From Nitratireductor mangrovi (GTDB taxonomy: Bacteria; Pseudomonadota; Alphaproteobacteria; Rhizobiales; Rhizobiaceae), in contig NZ_CP042301.2 in the NCBI RefSeq assembly GCF_007922615.2, forward strand, positions 2,976,001 to 3,040,000: 64,000 nt of DNA, given 5' to 3'. Both the position numbers and the translations under genes were made by a program. Position 1 is the first letter of the stretch; every line of letters starts with the position of its first letter. Under the pieces are notes generated by a model, which did no database searches, was not told the origin of the DNA, and saw nothing but the letters and a program-made list of their open reading frames with translations. Shown here in pieces: positions 33,316 to 41,549 of the stretch.

Positions 33316-34284
33316 ATGCGGTTCACCCGACGCGCATTCTTGGCTGGTGCCGGAAGCTCAGCCCTTGGGGGGCCACTCTCGGCGGCGAGCGGATCAAAGA
33401 CGATCGAAGGACCGGCTTTCGGTTCCACGTGGCGCGCCGTGATCGAGCCCGCGCACGATCCAATAAGAATGCGCGCGGCACTACAGGCGGTCATTGCATC
33501 CGTCGATGCGGCCATGTCGCCATTCCGCACCGACTCCGAGATCACGCGGTTCAATACCAGCGACAGCACCGATTGGTATGCGCTTTCAAAGCCGACCTGC
33601 GACGTCATCGCGCAAGCGCTCGATACGGCGAAGGCAACAGCGGGCGCGTTCGACCCGACGGTGGGCGGTATCGTCGGGCAATATGGGTTCGGGCCGATCG
33701 CCCGCCGTTCCAAGGGAAACCACACTGGCATATCGCAACGCACGGGCGCCGTGAGAAAGGTGCTGCCCGACCTCACGCTGGATCTTTGCGGTATCGCGAA
33801 AGGCCATGCACTCGATAGAATGATTGTTGAGATCGAAACATCCGGAGCGAAAGATTTCATCGTTGAAGTCGGTGGCGAGGTTTCGGCGCGTGGCAGACAT
33901 CCGTCGGGAAGGCCATGGCGGGCGGGCATCGAAAACCCCGAAACTGGCGGATCGACTTTTCAGCGGGTCGTGATGTTAAACGGCGAGGCGCTCGCCACCT
34001 CGGGCGATCGCGTCAACAGCTACGTATCGAACGGTCGCCGCTACAGCCATCTCGTCGATCCACATAGACGCAGGCCGGCGGATTCGCGCCTTGCATCGGT
34101 CTCGGTTTTGGCACCGACTGCAACTCGGGCCGACGCGATGGCCACAGCTTTGTATGCAATGGGGCATGAAGCCGGTCCGGAATTCGCGGAAACTCTCGGA
34201 CTGCCCGCGGTCTTTCTTGTGCGCGATCGCGCGGGCATACGTGAAATCTCGACCGGTTCGTTCGCCGCGCGAATCCTTGCTTAG
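33316..34284 (+). CDS. apbE: FAD:protein FMN transferase
   Basis: A 322-residue exported protein. A Tat-type signal (FTRRAFLAGAGSSALGG) precedes the ApbE fold with GSTWRAVIE, MSPFRTDSEITRFN, DLCGIAKGHALDRM and ATSGDRVNSYVSNGRRYSHLVD. It cleaves FAD and attaches FMN to Thr of NqrC (SGAT motif). NqrB here lacks such a motif, so NqrC is the only obvious target in the operon. Starts 3 bases after nqrF. Confidence 0.9.
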   Translation: MRFTRRAFLAGAGSSALGGPLSAASGSKTIEGPAFGSTWRAVIEPAHDPIRMRAALQAVIASVDAAMSPFRTDSEITRFNTSDSTDWYALSKPTCDVIAQALDTAKATAGAFDPTVGGIVGQYGFGPIARRSKGNHTGISQRTGAVRKVLPDLTLDLCGIAKGHALDRMIVEIETSGAKDFIVEVGGEVSARGRHPSGRPWRAGIENPETGGSTFQRVVMLNGEALATSGDRVNSYVSNGRRYSHLVDPHRRRPADSRLASVSVLAPTATRADAMATALYAMGHEAGPEFAETLGLPAVFLVRDRAGIREISTGSFAARILA

Positions 34285-34293
34285 GAGTTTTTG

Positions 34294-34443
34294 ATGGGGA
34301 CGTTGATCTTGACGCTGACGATTATCCTTCTGTCCGGTCTGGGACTCTCTCTCGGGGTATTGATGGGTCGCAAGCCCGTGAAAGGTTCGTGTGGCGGATT
34401 GGCCTGCGTCGAAGGTGTCCAGTGCGCCGGCTGTCGTAAGTAA
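34294..34443 (+). CDS. nqrM: Nqr maturation protein NqrM
   Basis: A 49-residue protein: one membrane helix (LILTLTIILLSGLGLSLGVL) and a Cys-rich tail (GSCGGLACVEGVQCAGC) with four cysteines. This is the NqrM (DUF539) pattern; the family delivers iron for the NqrD/NqrE centre. AGGAG lies 6 bases before the ATG. Its presence shows the complex is expected to be assembled despite the odd NqrB. Confidence 0.88.
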   Translation: MGTLILTLTIILLSGLGLSLGVLMGRKPVKGSCGGLACVEGVQCAGCRK

Positions 34444-34460
34444 GGACAGGATGCCGGATC

Positions 34461-34859
34461 ATGACGCAGCGCCCTAAAATTCGCGACTACATGACAACCG
34501 ATCTCATTTCGCTCTCGCCCGAGATGGAAGTCGTGCACGCCATGAGTTTACTCCTGAAAAACAAGATTTCGGGTGCGCCGGTGGTTGACCCGCAGGGGCA
34601 GTTGGTGGGGGTGCTGTCCAAGAAGGATTGCCTGAAGGCAGCGCTGAACGCGTCCTACTATCAGGAATTGGGCGGAGCGGTGCGCGACTACATGACCGGT
34701 ACGGTCGAGACGCTCGACGAAGAACTCGACATCGTTGAAGCCGCGGAGCGCTTCCTCGACAGCCACTACCGGCGGTTTCCAGTACTTCGGGAGGGAGGGC
34801 TGGTCGGTCAAGTCAGCCGCGCAGACATACTGCGCGCGCTGGTCGAAAACTGGCGCTGA
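34461..34859 (+). CDS. CBS-domain pair protein
   Basis: A 132-residue protein made of two CBS motifs (IRDYMTTDLISLSPEMEVVHA with ISGAPVVDPQGQLVGVLS, and VRDYMTGTVETLDEELDIVEA with YRRFPVLREGGLVGQVS). CBS pairs bind adenosine nucleotides and often sense energy state. It begins 17 bases after nqrM on the same strand, so co-transcription is possible. No effector domain is attached; the partner is unknown. Confidence 0.88.
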   Translation: MTQRPKIRDYMTTDLISLSPEMEVVHAMSLLLKNKISGAPVVDPQGQLVGVLSKKDCLKAALNASYYQELGGAVRDYMTGTVETLDEELDIVEAAERFLDSHYRRFPVLREGGLVGQVSRADILRALVENWR

Positions 34860-34887
34860 ACGAGGCGCTCGAGGGGAGTCGGCCTAT

Positions 34888-34901
34888 TTGACCTCAGTCA
34901 A
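34888..34901. promoter_or_regulatory. FNR/FixK-type box
   Basis: TTGAC-CTCA-GTCAA, a perfect inverted repeat in the FixK/FNR consensus. It lies 61 bases before the SDR start. It predicts low-oxygen induction of the SDR and possibly of the stress-protein genes that follow. Confidence 0.65.
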
Positions 34902-34962
34902 TGCAGGATCCAGGCATTGAAATAGGCTTTTGGAACAGCCCCTGCATTGAAGGATGCCAATC

Positions 34963-35733
34963 ATGCCCATGGTAGCTGGAAAAGTCGCACTCGTGACGGG
35001 AGCCGGTGCTGGCATCGGCCGCGCGACCGCGCTCAAATTCGCGGCGGAAGGTGCCAAGGTCGTCGTCTCCGACGTGAACGTGGAAGGTGGGGAGGAAACC
35101 GTCGCGATGATCGGGAAGATCGGCGGCGAGGCAATTTTTGTCAGGGCCGACGTCTCGTCGTCAAAGGAGGTCGAGCACCTCATCATCAAGACGGTCGAAG
35201 CCTATGGTCGGCTGGATTGTGCCTGCAACAATGCCGGCGTCGAGGGCAAGATTGCCCCGCTGGCAGATCAGCCGGATGACAATTTCGACCTCATAATGGG
35301 CGTCAACGCGAAAGGTACATTTCTGTGCCTGAAGGCGGAAATCGCTCAGATGCTGAAGAATGGCGGTGGCGTGATCGTCAACCTAGCCTCGGTTGCTGGC
35401 CTCATAGGCTTCCCCGGCCTTTCACCTTACGTTGCATCAAAGCATGCTGTAAATGGTCTGACCAAGAATGCGGCGCTCGAATACGCCAAGCAAGGCATTC
35501 GTGTGAACTCCATTTGCCCTGGCGGCATCGATACGCGCATGCTGGACTCGCTGGCCGAGCAATCGACGGGCGGCGCGCAATCGACGCATGAGATGATGGA
35601 CCCCTTGCATCCGATCGGGCGCATCGGCACCCCGGAGGAGGTGGCGGAGCTCATCGTATGGCTCTGTTCTCCCCGCGCGTCCTTCGTGACAGGAGCCAAT
35701 ATCCCGGTCGATGGTGGCTATGTCGCCCAGTAG
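34963..35733 (+). CDS. SDR family oxidoreductase
   Basis: A 256-residue short-chain dehydrogenase with VALVTGAGAGIGRATAL, CNNAGVEG, the catalytic Ser (NLASVAGLIG), YVASKHAV (Tyr-Lys) and C-terminal NIPVDGGYVAQ. The substrate is unknown. Three in-frame ATGs lie close together (34954, 34963, 34969); GAAGGA is best spaced for 34963. Sited behind a FixK/FNR-like box and before universal-stress genes, so a low-oxygen role is likely. Confidence 0.85.
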   Translation: MPMVAGKVALVTGAGAGIGRATALKFAAEGAKVVVSDVNVEGGEETVAMIGKIGGEAIFVRADVSSSKEVEHLIIKTVEAYGRLDCACNNAGVEGKIAPLADQPDDNFDLIMGVNAKGTFLCLKAEIAQMLKNGGGVIVNLASVAGLIGFPGLSPYVASKHAVNGLTKNAALEYAKQGIRVNSICPGGIDTRMLDSLAEQSTGGAQSTHEMMDPLHPIGRIGTPEEVAELIVWLCSPRASFVTGANIPVDGGYVAQ

Positions 35734-35845
35734 CGCCGCGTAAGGGCGCTTCTGGTCTTCCATGCCCCTATGTTGCGCTTTGCGGCACCCACGACATCCG
35801 GCATGAGGAGATCACATCGAAGCGAAGCGCAGAACAGCGCGACAA

Positions 35846-36172
35846 ATGCTTCTGGACTTCTTGGTTCCGGATTCCCAGTTGGCGCCACTGCTCCGCCACG
35901 ACACGTTGCCGGTTCACAACGAAGTGGCCGAAGAGGTGGGTGCGGATCTTATCGTTGCCGGAATACGCAGCGAACAAGGCCTGGAGCGAATTCTCCTTGG
36001 GAGTACCGCGGAGCGAATACTTCGAGAATCGAAAATAGACGTTTTGACTGTGCCGCCCCCCGCTGGTCGCATGATCAACGTCCATATCAGGGCTACCGAA
36101 AAGGGCAGACAAACTCACACCGAAGAGGAACGAACAAGATGCCTCCGGCTCGCTTGGCATACATGCCGCTGA
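35846..36172 (+). pseudogene. universal stress protein fragment
   Basis: Only the C-terminal third of a UspA domain is recognisable: VAEEVGADLIVAGIRSEQGL and LLGSTAERILRESKIDVLTV, the ATP-loop region. The N-terminal half expected upstream is absent, and the frame then reads 36 unrelated residues overlapping the next gene by 34 bases. Either a truncated remnant or a short divergent Usp; the first is more likely. Confidence 0.6.
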
Positions 36173-36978
36173 CTACATATCCTGATATCGCGCCAGACGA
36201 TTCTGTCGCAGTTGCCGTCACGCTTGCTGCCGCATTTGAATGCGAACTCCATGTGACATCTTTCGCCGTTGCCATCCCCCGCGTGTCGACACCGATCGGC
36301 GGATTGCTTGTCAACATTCCAGAATTGGTCCGAGCCGCAGAAGATGACAGCCGAGCGAGATGCCACCGCATTCAGGCATTCGTGCGTGACAACGCGACCG
36401 CCGCCTTGAACGTCCAGTGTTCGATGGAACAGTCAGAACCCAGTTCAACTGGCGACGACGCAGCCGAGGAGGCCAGGTACTTTGATCTCGTTTTGTTACC
36501 CTGGTCAAAAGACAGTTCCGCAATCCGCGAATTCGGACAGTCGGTCGTGTTCGGTGCTGGACGGCCGTCAATCTTGGTCCCTGCTGATGTCGACGAGACG
36601 CCCATCAAGCATGCCGCGGTCGCTTGGGATGGGAGTCGGGTTGCCGCGCGAGCAGTTGCGGATTTGGTTCCATTGTTGACCGACGATTGCCGCATCACAG
36701 TGCTGACAGTTCGAGACGACAAACCGCTGCCTGGACCAGACCTGGCCCAGAAACTTGCGGCGTCGCTTGGACGGCGTGGCTTTAGCGCGGAGGTTTGCAC
36801 CGTCGATCGCGGCAATCGGACAATTTCTGAAGCATTGCAGGAGGATGCAATCAAAAACGGAGCTCGTCTGCTGGCCATGGGCGGTTTTGGCCATTCTCGT
36901 GTCCGCGACTTCATACTCGGCGGCGCAACAAGAGGCGTGTTCGCCGATTTGCGCTTGCCCGTACTTCTCTCGCACTGA
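36139..36978 (+). CDS. universal stress protein (tandem Usp domain)
   Basis: A 279-residue protein of two Usp-like domains: a degenerate first one (DSVAVAVTLAAAFECELHV, FDLVLLPWSKDS) and a complete second one. The second has AAVAWDGSRVAARAV and the nucleotide-binding loop GGFGHSRVRDFILGGATRG. The start at 36139 has GAGGAA upstream. Usp proteins bind ATP or act as stress chaperones; this one is probably tied to the FixK/FNR-like regulation of the region. Confidence 0.82.
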   Translation: MPPARLAYMPLTTYPDIAPDDSVAVAVTLAAAFECELHVTSFAVAIPRVSTPIGGLLVNIPELVRAAEDDSRARCHRIQAFVRDNATAALNVQCSMEQSEPSSTGDDAAEEARYFDLVLLPWSKDSSAIREFGQSVVFGAGRPSILVPADVDETPIKHAAVAWDGSRVAARAVADLVPLLTDDCRITVLTVRDDKPLPGPDLAQKLAASLGRRGFSAEVCTVDRGNRTISEALQEDAIKNGARLLAMGGFGHSRVRDFILGGATRGVFADLRLPVLLSH

Positions 36979-37040
36979 TCCCCGCTCATGGTCAGTACGC
37001 TGGTAGCTGCGGAAGCTGATGTGCGTCGCACAGACCGATC

Positions 37041-37166
37041 ATGCTCGACACTCTCATCCACGCAAGAGGTATGGAATTCGTTGGCACGAGCCGGCACCGG
37101 CTATTCGACGCGATACGGTCCGCAATCCAGCAAATCGAGCCGCTCTTCAGGAGGTTCGACGCGTAA
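37041..37166 (+). CDS. possible 41-residue small protein
   Basis: A short frame starting MLDTLIHARGMEFVGTSRHR and ending LFRRFDA, with helical amphipathic character, in the 313-base gap between two Usp genes. No clear ribosome site. It could be the tail of a lost gene or a real small protein. The rest of the gap (36979-37291) shows nothing else. Confidence 0.25.
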   Translation: MLDTLIHARGMEFVGTSRHRLFDAIRSAIQQIEPLFRRFDA

Positions 37167-37291
37167 CGCCTTTGCGGCAAACGTGGCAAGACTTCGTCGA
37201 GCGTGGGGTTTGGCTGGCTATCCTGACGGTGCCGGTGAACAACGATGATTCAAGCGGCTTGTAGAAAACCGGAACCGGAGGGAGACTCAGG

Positions 37292-38110
37292 ATGAAGCAG
37301 ATTCTTCTCGTTACCAATCTGAGCCCGAACTCACAGCACGCACTGGAGCGTGCGCTGCTAGTCGCCAAGATACACCGGGCAGCGCTGCACGTCTTGCACG
37401 TATCCGTCGTTGATGATGTATCTCTTTCCCGTCCTTTAGAGTTGCAGGTGCGGGAGGCCATCAATCGCCTCGAATCCGAACTGGAGGATGATTTCGGCGC
37501 CGGGTTTGCTCCGGCATCTACCAATGTAGCGACGGGGGATCCCGTGGAGGCGATCAGGGCCGCGGGAACATCGTACGGAGCGGAAATCATCATCGCCGGT
37601 CACAGCGAAAAATCCCCTTCCGATGGCTCCCTTGCCGGAACCGTTCTCGAGAGTCTGCTCATGACCTGCGGAATCCCACTGATCGTCGTAAAGTCGAGGC
37701 CGGCGCATCACTACGAAAAGGTTCTGGTCGGATTGGATCCATCGCCAACGTCGATACACGCGTTGGCAGTCGCCCTGCAGGTCGCGCCAACGGCCGATTT
37801 CGTCATTGCCCATGCGTGCGAAAATCAGGCCGATACCGTCACCTATGACCGCATCAATACAATAGTACAGGGTTGCTTGGAGCGCCTCGCGAAAGCTGTC
37901 GGGTTGCACGAGGGTGCCGTCGATATTCGCATCGAAAACGGTTCGGTCCGACAAGTTCTCGGGAGGCACGTCAGCCGTTTCGGTCCGCAGTTGGTTGCGT
38001 TCGGAAGGCACCGCCGGGGTCCAACCGCTAGCCCCTACCTTGGCAGCGGAGCGCGTTCCATTCTGGAAAGCCTCGATGCCGATATGCTGGTAACACCACC
38101 TTGGGACTGA
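37292..38110 (+). CDS. tandem universal stress protein
   Basis: A 272-residue protein of two Usp domains (start KQILLVTNLSPNSQHALERA; second domain at about 145: YEKVLVGLDPSPTSIHALAV). The first loop is weak (AGHSEKSPSDGSLAGTVLES) and the second is GRHRRGPTASPYLGSGAR. GGAGGGAGA lies upstream of the ATG. The neighbouring Usp genes and CBS protein suggest a low-oxygen or energy-stress group. Confidence 0.88.
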   Translation: MKQILLVTNLSPNSQHALERALLVAKIHRAALHVLHVSVVDDVSLSRPLELQVREAINRLESELEDDFGAGFAPASTNVATGDPVEAIRAAGTSYGAEIIIAGHSEKSPSDGSLAGTVLESLLMTCGIPLIVVKSRPAHHYEKVLVGLDPSPTSIHALAVALQVAPTADFVIAHACENQADTVTYDRINTIVQGCLERLAKAVGLHEGAVDIRIENGSVRQVLGRHVSRFGPQLVAFGRHRRGPTASPYLGSGARSILESLDADMLVTPPWD

Positions 38111-38667
38111 TGGCGCGTCAAATGCAACCATGCCATTGCCATTGCCATCGCCACGGCGACGAGAAGGGCACAAGTACGTCAATCCGCACCTCGAAGGAAT
38201 GTCAGCTTTCCGGCGGCGACCAGTCTGAACGGCAACAATGGGGGCGCGAAGCGGATCGGTTGACTTGGGGCCGTTTCCGGACCGTCAGATCCTAGGGCGA
38301 TCGCTGCCGTTCGGCAGCCGACACCGTTTCGGTCGCTCACGGATAAATGCCGGGCGCAAGGAACCGGTAACAGAAGCTGCGAATCCGATTGTAGATCGAG
38401 GCCATCTCGCCCAGTTCGTCGGCCTCCTACCGTGCCAGCGTCCATTGGAAAACGGATGGTCCATCGTCGAACGACCGCTTGCCGGCACCTGGAATCTCGG
38501 GGCAACTCAGGAGGCAAGGTCTGTCAAGTATGTCGGCCGCTAGGAATCCGGCCACCCGATTCGATAGAGGTCTCCGCTGACATGCCCCTCAATGCCTTGG
38601 TCGGTCCCATGAGCAAGAGGTGCTCGCTCACTCTTCGTCCGCACCAACTGCCCACTCTGCAGCATAC
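38111..38667. other. gene-free stretch with a repeat copy
   Basis: About 560 bases without a convincing gene. It holds the first copy of a 32-base direct repeat (38239-38270). Short minus-strand frames (38179-38517) have protein-like scraps in several frames but no recognisable family, which suggests decayed sequence. Confidence 0.45.
38239..38270 (+). repeat. 32-bp direct repeat, copy 1
   Basis: Exact match to 45679-45710 in the same orientation (begins TGGGGGCGCGAAG, ends TTGACTTGGGG). The copies bracket a 7.4-kb block with the SDR-GntR-TRAP genes plus fragments. The flanks differ completely, so this is a bounded repeat. Confidence 0.75.
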
Positions 38668-39477
38668 CTAATCGGGCAACCTTACTTCGAATCCGCCGTC
38701 GATCGGCCAGTTGATGCCGGCCGAAATGCCACCATCCACGCGGATGGTCTGACCTGTCAGAAACCCTGAGGCCGGCGACGCGAGAAAGATCGCGGTGCCG
38801 GTGAGGTCATCGACCGTACCCATACGGCAGAGAGGTGTGATTGTCCGGTTCCACGCTAGAAGGTTGGGGTCGGACCACAGCTTTTCGGTCAGGTCTGTCA
38901 GGATGAACCCCGGCGCCAAACCGTTCACGCGAACGCCATGCCTGCCCCACTCCAGCGCCAGCACGCGGGTCATGCTGGACACGCCGGACTTCGCCATCCC
39001 GTAGGGCGCGACCTGTGCCAGCGACCCGTAGGTGGACAGGCTGTCGATATTGATCTGGCTGCCTGAGCCTTGCGCGATCATATGCCTGCCAACCGCCTGG
39101 GCCATGAAAAACGCACCGCGCAGATTGGTGTTCATAATCCGATCGTAGTCGTCTGGCGTGTAGTCCACGGCGGGCATGCGTTTGTTGATACCGGCACAAT
39201 TGATCAGCGTATCAATGCGGCCATACTCAGCAACGACCGTTTCGACGCATGCCTGGATTGCGCCGGTATCGGCGACATCGCAAGTCCGATGGCCCATCGG
39301 GTTGGGGTGCTGCGCAACCGCAGCGCAGGCAGCCAGAAGCGCATCTTCGTCCCGACCCGTGATGACCACTTTGGCGCCCAACTCCGCAAAGGCTCTGGCA
39401 ATCGCCAGTCCTATCCCCCGGCTGCTGCCGGAAACGAGGGTCACCGTGTCGGAAACATCGAACTGGTTGGTTGCCAT
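38668..39477 (-). CDS. SDR oxidoreductase, gluconate 5-dehydrogenase-like
   Basis: A 269-residue short-chain dehydrogenase: TLVSGSSRGIGLAIARAF, INCAGINKRMPAVDYT, Ser at NIDSLSTYGS, Tyr-Lys at YGMAKSG, and GQTIRVDGGISAGI. It resembles gluconate or sugar-acid dehydrogenases. The start at 39477 has AGGAA upstream. Next to a GntR regulator and a TRAP transporter, it probably metabolises the imported sugar acid or related carboxylate. Read in the same direction as the gntR gene, 37 bases downstream of it. Confidence 0.82.
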   Translation of the reverse strand: MATNQFDVSDTVTLVSGSSRGIGLAIARAFAELGAKVVITGRDEDALLAACAAVAQHPNPMGHRTCDVADTGAIQACVETVVAEYGRIDTLINCAGINKRMPAVDYTPDDYDRIMNTNLRGAFFMAQAVGRHMIAQGSGSQINIDSLSTYGSLAQVAPYGMAKSGVSSMTRVLALEWGRHGVRVNGLAPGFILTDLTEKLWSDPNLLAWNRTITPLCRMGTVDDLTGTAIFLASPASGFLTGQTIRVDGGISAGINWPIDGGFEVRLPD

Positions 39478-39514
39478 CTGTCTATTCCTGCGCGGTGCTT
39501 GAATGACTGGACGG

Positions 39515-40228
39515 TCAGCCATCGGCCAGTTGCCGTTTCTTCTCTCCGTCGGGGTCGGAGACGTCGCCGGCCTCCTCTTTTTCGAAGACGCCCCTGATGT
39601 TGTCGATCGCCCGCCGCAAATGTTCCTTCATCTTGGTGGAAACGAACGCCTTGTCACGGCGGCGCAACCCTTCGACGATCAGCCCGTGATCAACCATGGC
39701 TCGCTCGCGGGCGGCCTGCCGCCGGGCAGACAGGAACCGCGCACGCCACAGCCTGTCGCGGTACTGCTTGTGGGTCTTGACCAGCGAAAGGTTCTTCGTC
39801 GACGCGACGATCGCTTCATGAAAGCTCATGTCGATCTGAAAGAACTCGATCGGATCTGGGTCTTCGAATGCGGTCAGCATGGTCGTATGCAATGACTCGA
39901 TCTCGTCGATTTCGCTTTCTGTCGCTTCGTCGCAGGCGCATTCACCAGCCAGGGCTTCGAGTGCGGACTGGACTAGGAGAAGATGCGTCACCTCGACAAA
40001 TGAAGGCTTGGCCACGATTGGGCTCTTCGCCGGCGCCATCTCAACAAGGCCTTCGGCCTCGAGGACTAGCAGCGCCTCGCGCAGCGGTGTCCTGCTGACA
40101 CCAAGAGCTGCCGATGTTTCCCGTTCAGGAATGTTTTCGCCCGGCTTCAGATGGCCCAGCAGTATCTGCTGGCGCAGGACTTCCGCGATCTGTTCGCCGA
40201 GGCTCTGGCGCGGAATGGTTGGCAGCAT
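39515..40228 (-). CDS. GntR/FCD-family transcriptional regulator
   Basis: A 237-residue regulator: winged helix (LGEQIAEVLRQQILLGHLKP, ALGVSRTPLREALLVLEAEG) and a helical FCD ligand domain (MSFHEAIVASTKN with the metal-binding Asp/His positions). The start at 40228 follows GGAAGGA; the longer frame crosses the operator. It likely represses the divergent TRAP genes through the palindrome at 40321-40334 and controls its own operon with the SDR. Confidence 0.88.
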   Translation of the reverse strand: MLPTIPRQSLGEQIAEVLRQQILLGHLKPGENIPERETSAALGVSRTPLREALLVLEAEGLVEMAPAKSPIVAKPSFVEVTHLLLVQSALEALAGECACDEATESEIDEIESLHTTMLTAFEDPDPIEFFQIDMSFHEAIVASTKNLSLVKTHKQYRDRLWRARFLSARRQAARERAMVDHGLIVEGLRRRDKAFVSTKMKEHLRRAIDNIRGVFEKEEAGDVSDPDGEKKRQLADG

Positions 40229-40320
40229 TCTCGGTTCCTTCCTGCTCGATCTCACGGCGCGCGCTCCCAACCCTCGCCTGATTCCGGCGCTCGCGCTACT
40301 GTAGCAGATGCGCTTTGTTA

Positions 40321-40334
40321 TTTGGTATACCAAA
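40321..40334. promoter_or_regulatory. perfect palindromic operator for the GntR regulator
   Basis: TTTGGTATACCAAA is its own reverse complement and contains TGGTATACCA, matching the TGGT-N-ACCA form of FCD regulators. A second half-like TGGTATA lies at about 40352. A possible -35 (TTGACT) sits between them, so binding would block the TRAP promoter. Confidence 0.7.
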
Positions 40335-40446
40335 CTTGACTTTCTGGTATATTCGCTATTGTGTTTTAGCGTCGCCGCTTCTGTTCGCCAGTGCCTCTGG
40401 AGAACGAATACGTCGCGGTCAATTTGCGTATCTGGGAGGAAAAATC

Positions 40447-41460
40447 ATGAAAGTTCTGAAACTTGCGGCCGGCACCGCCGCCGCCGCGCTGCTGGCGTCG
40501 AGCGCCTATGCCGCTGACTTCAACCTGCGCATGCAGACGCACTACGCGCCCGAGACCGCATCGGGCAAACTGGCTCAGCAGTTCATCGACAATGTCGAGG
40601 CCATGTCCGGCGGCCGCATCGACATCGAGATGTTCTGGTCGTCAGCGGTGGTTGCAACCGTTGAGGGATTCGACGCTGCCGCCACCGGCATCCTCGACGG
40701 CGAGATGCACGGCGGCGCCTACCAGACGGGCAAGAACCCCGCATTCCAGTTCGTCGGCGATCCGATGGGCGGCTACGACACGCCTTGGGAGCTTTACAGC
40801 TTCTTCTATTTCGGCGGTGGTCAGGAAGCGGCGAACGAACTTTACGAAGCACACAACATGCACCTGGTCGGCTGGTGGACAGGCGGGCAGGAATCCATGT
40901 CTTCGTCCAAGCCGATCCGCGGCCCGGAAGATCTGAAGGACTGGAAGTTCCGTTCTCCGCCCGGCCTCGAAACCGAGATCTTCGCCGAACTGGGCGCTTC
41001 CCCCATCGTCATGGATTTCACCGAGGTCTTCACCGCTCTTGAGACCGGCATCATTGATGGCGCGGACGCTTCGAGCCTCGTCAACAATGTCGGGCTCGGC
41101 CTCTATGACGTGGTCGATCACGCGACCTATCCCGGTTTCCATTCCATGCCGATCGACCATGTGACCTTCAATCTGGATGTCTGGAACAGCTTCCCGGACG
41201 ATATCAAGGCGATATTGGAGGTCGCGACGCAGGCACTGGCTTTCCAGACGGCGATGACGATCAACATCGCGAACGAGGAAGCCGCTGCTGCCTTGAAGGC
41301 GAAAGGCGTGAAACTCTACGACTGGTCGCCTGAAGACCGCGCGGAGTTCCGCGCTGGAGCGCAGCGCGCATGGGACGGGTGGGCCTCAAAGACGCCTGAA
41401 GCCAAGGCGCTGGTCGATTCTCACCGGGCGTTCCTGCGCCGCATCGGCAAGATCGACTAG
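40447..41460 (+). CDS. TRAP transporter substrate-binding protein (DctP type)
   Basis: A 337-residue periplasmic protein with a signal peptide (MKVLKLAAGTAAAALLASS...YAA) and DctP features: LAQQFIDNVEAMSGGRIDIE, GPEDLKDWKFRSPPGLETEI (Arg that holds the substrate carboxylate) and FTALETGIIDGADASS. GGAGG lies upstream of the ATG. It binds a carboxylate, identity unknown, for the membrane subunits encoded downstream. Confidence 0.9.
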   Translation: MKVLKLAAGTAAAALLASSAYAADFNLRMQTHYAPETASGKLAQQFIDNVEAMSGGRIDIEMFWSSAVVATVEGFDAAATGILDGEMHGGAYQTGKNPAFQFVGDPMGGYDTPWELYSFFYFGGGQEAANELYEAHNMHLVGWWTGGQESMSSSKPIRGPEDLKDWKFRSPPGLETEIFAELGASPIVMDFTEVFTALETGIIDGADASSLVNNVGLGLYDVVDHATYPGFHSMPIDHVTFNLDVWNSFPDDIKAILEVATQALAFQTAMTINIANEEAAAALKAKGVKLYDWSPEDRAEFRAGAQRAWDGWASKTPEAKALVDSHRAFLRRIGKID

Positions 41461-41549
41461 GCGCGCGATCTCTTGAACATCCAGGATATGGCGGGCCTGA
41501 AAGGGCTCGCCATACCGTCAATGACGCTGTTGGAACGCGCGGTGCAGCA

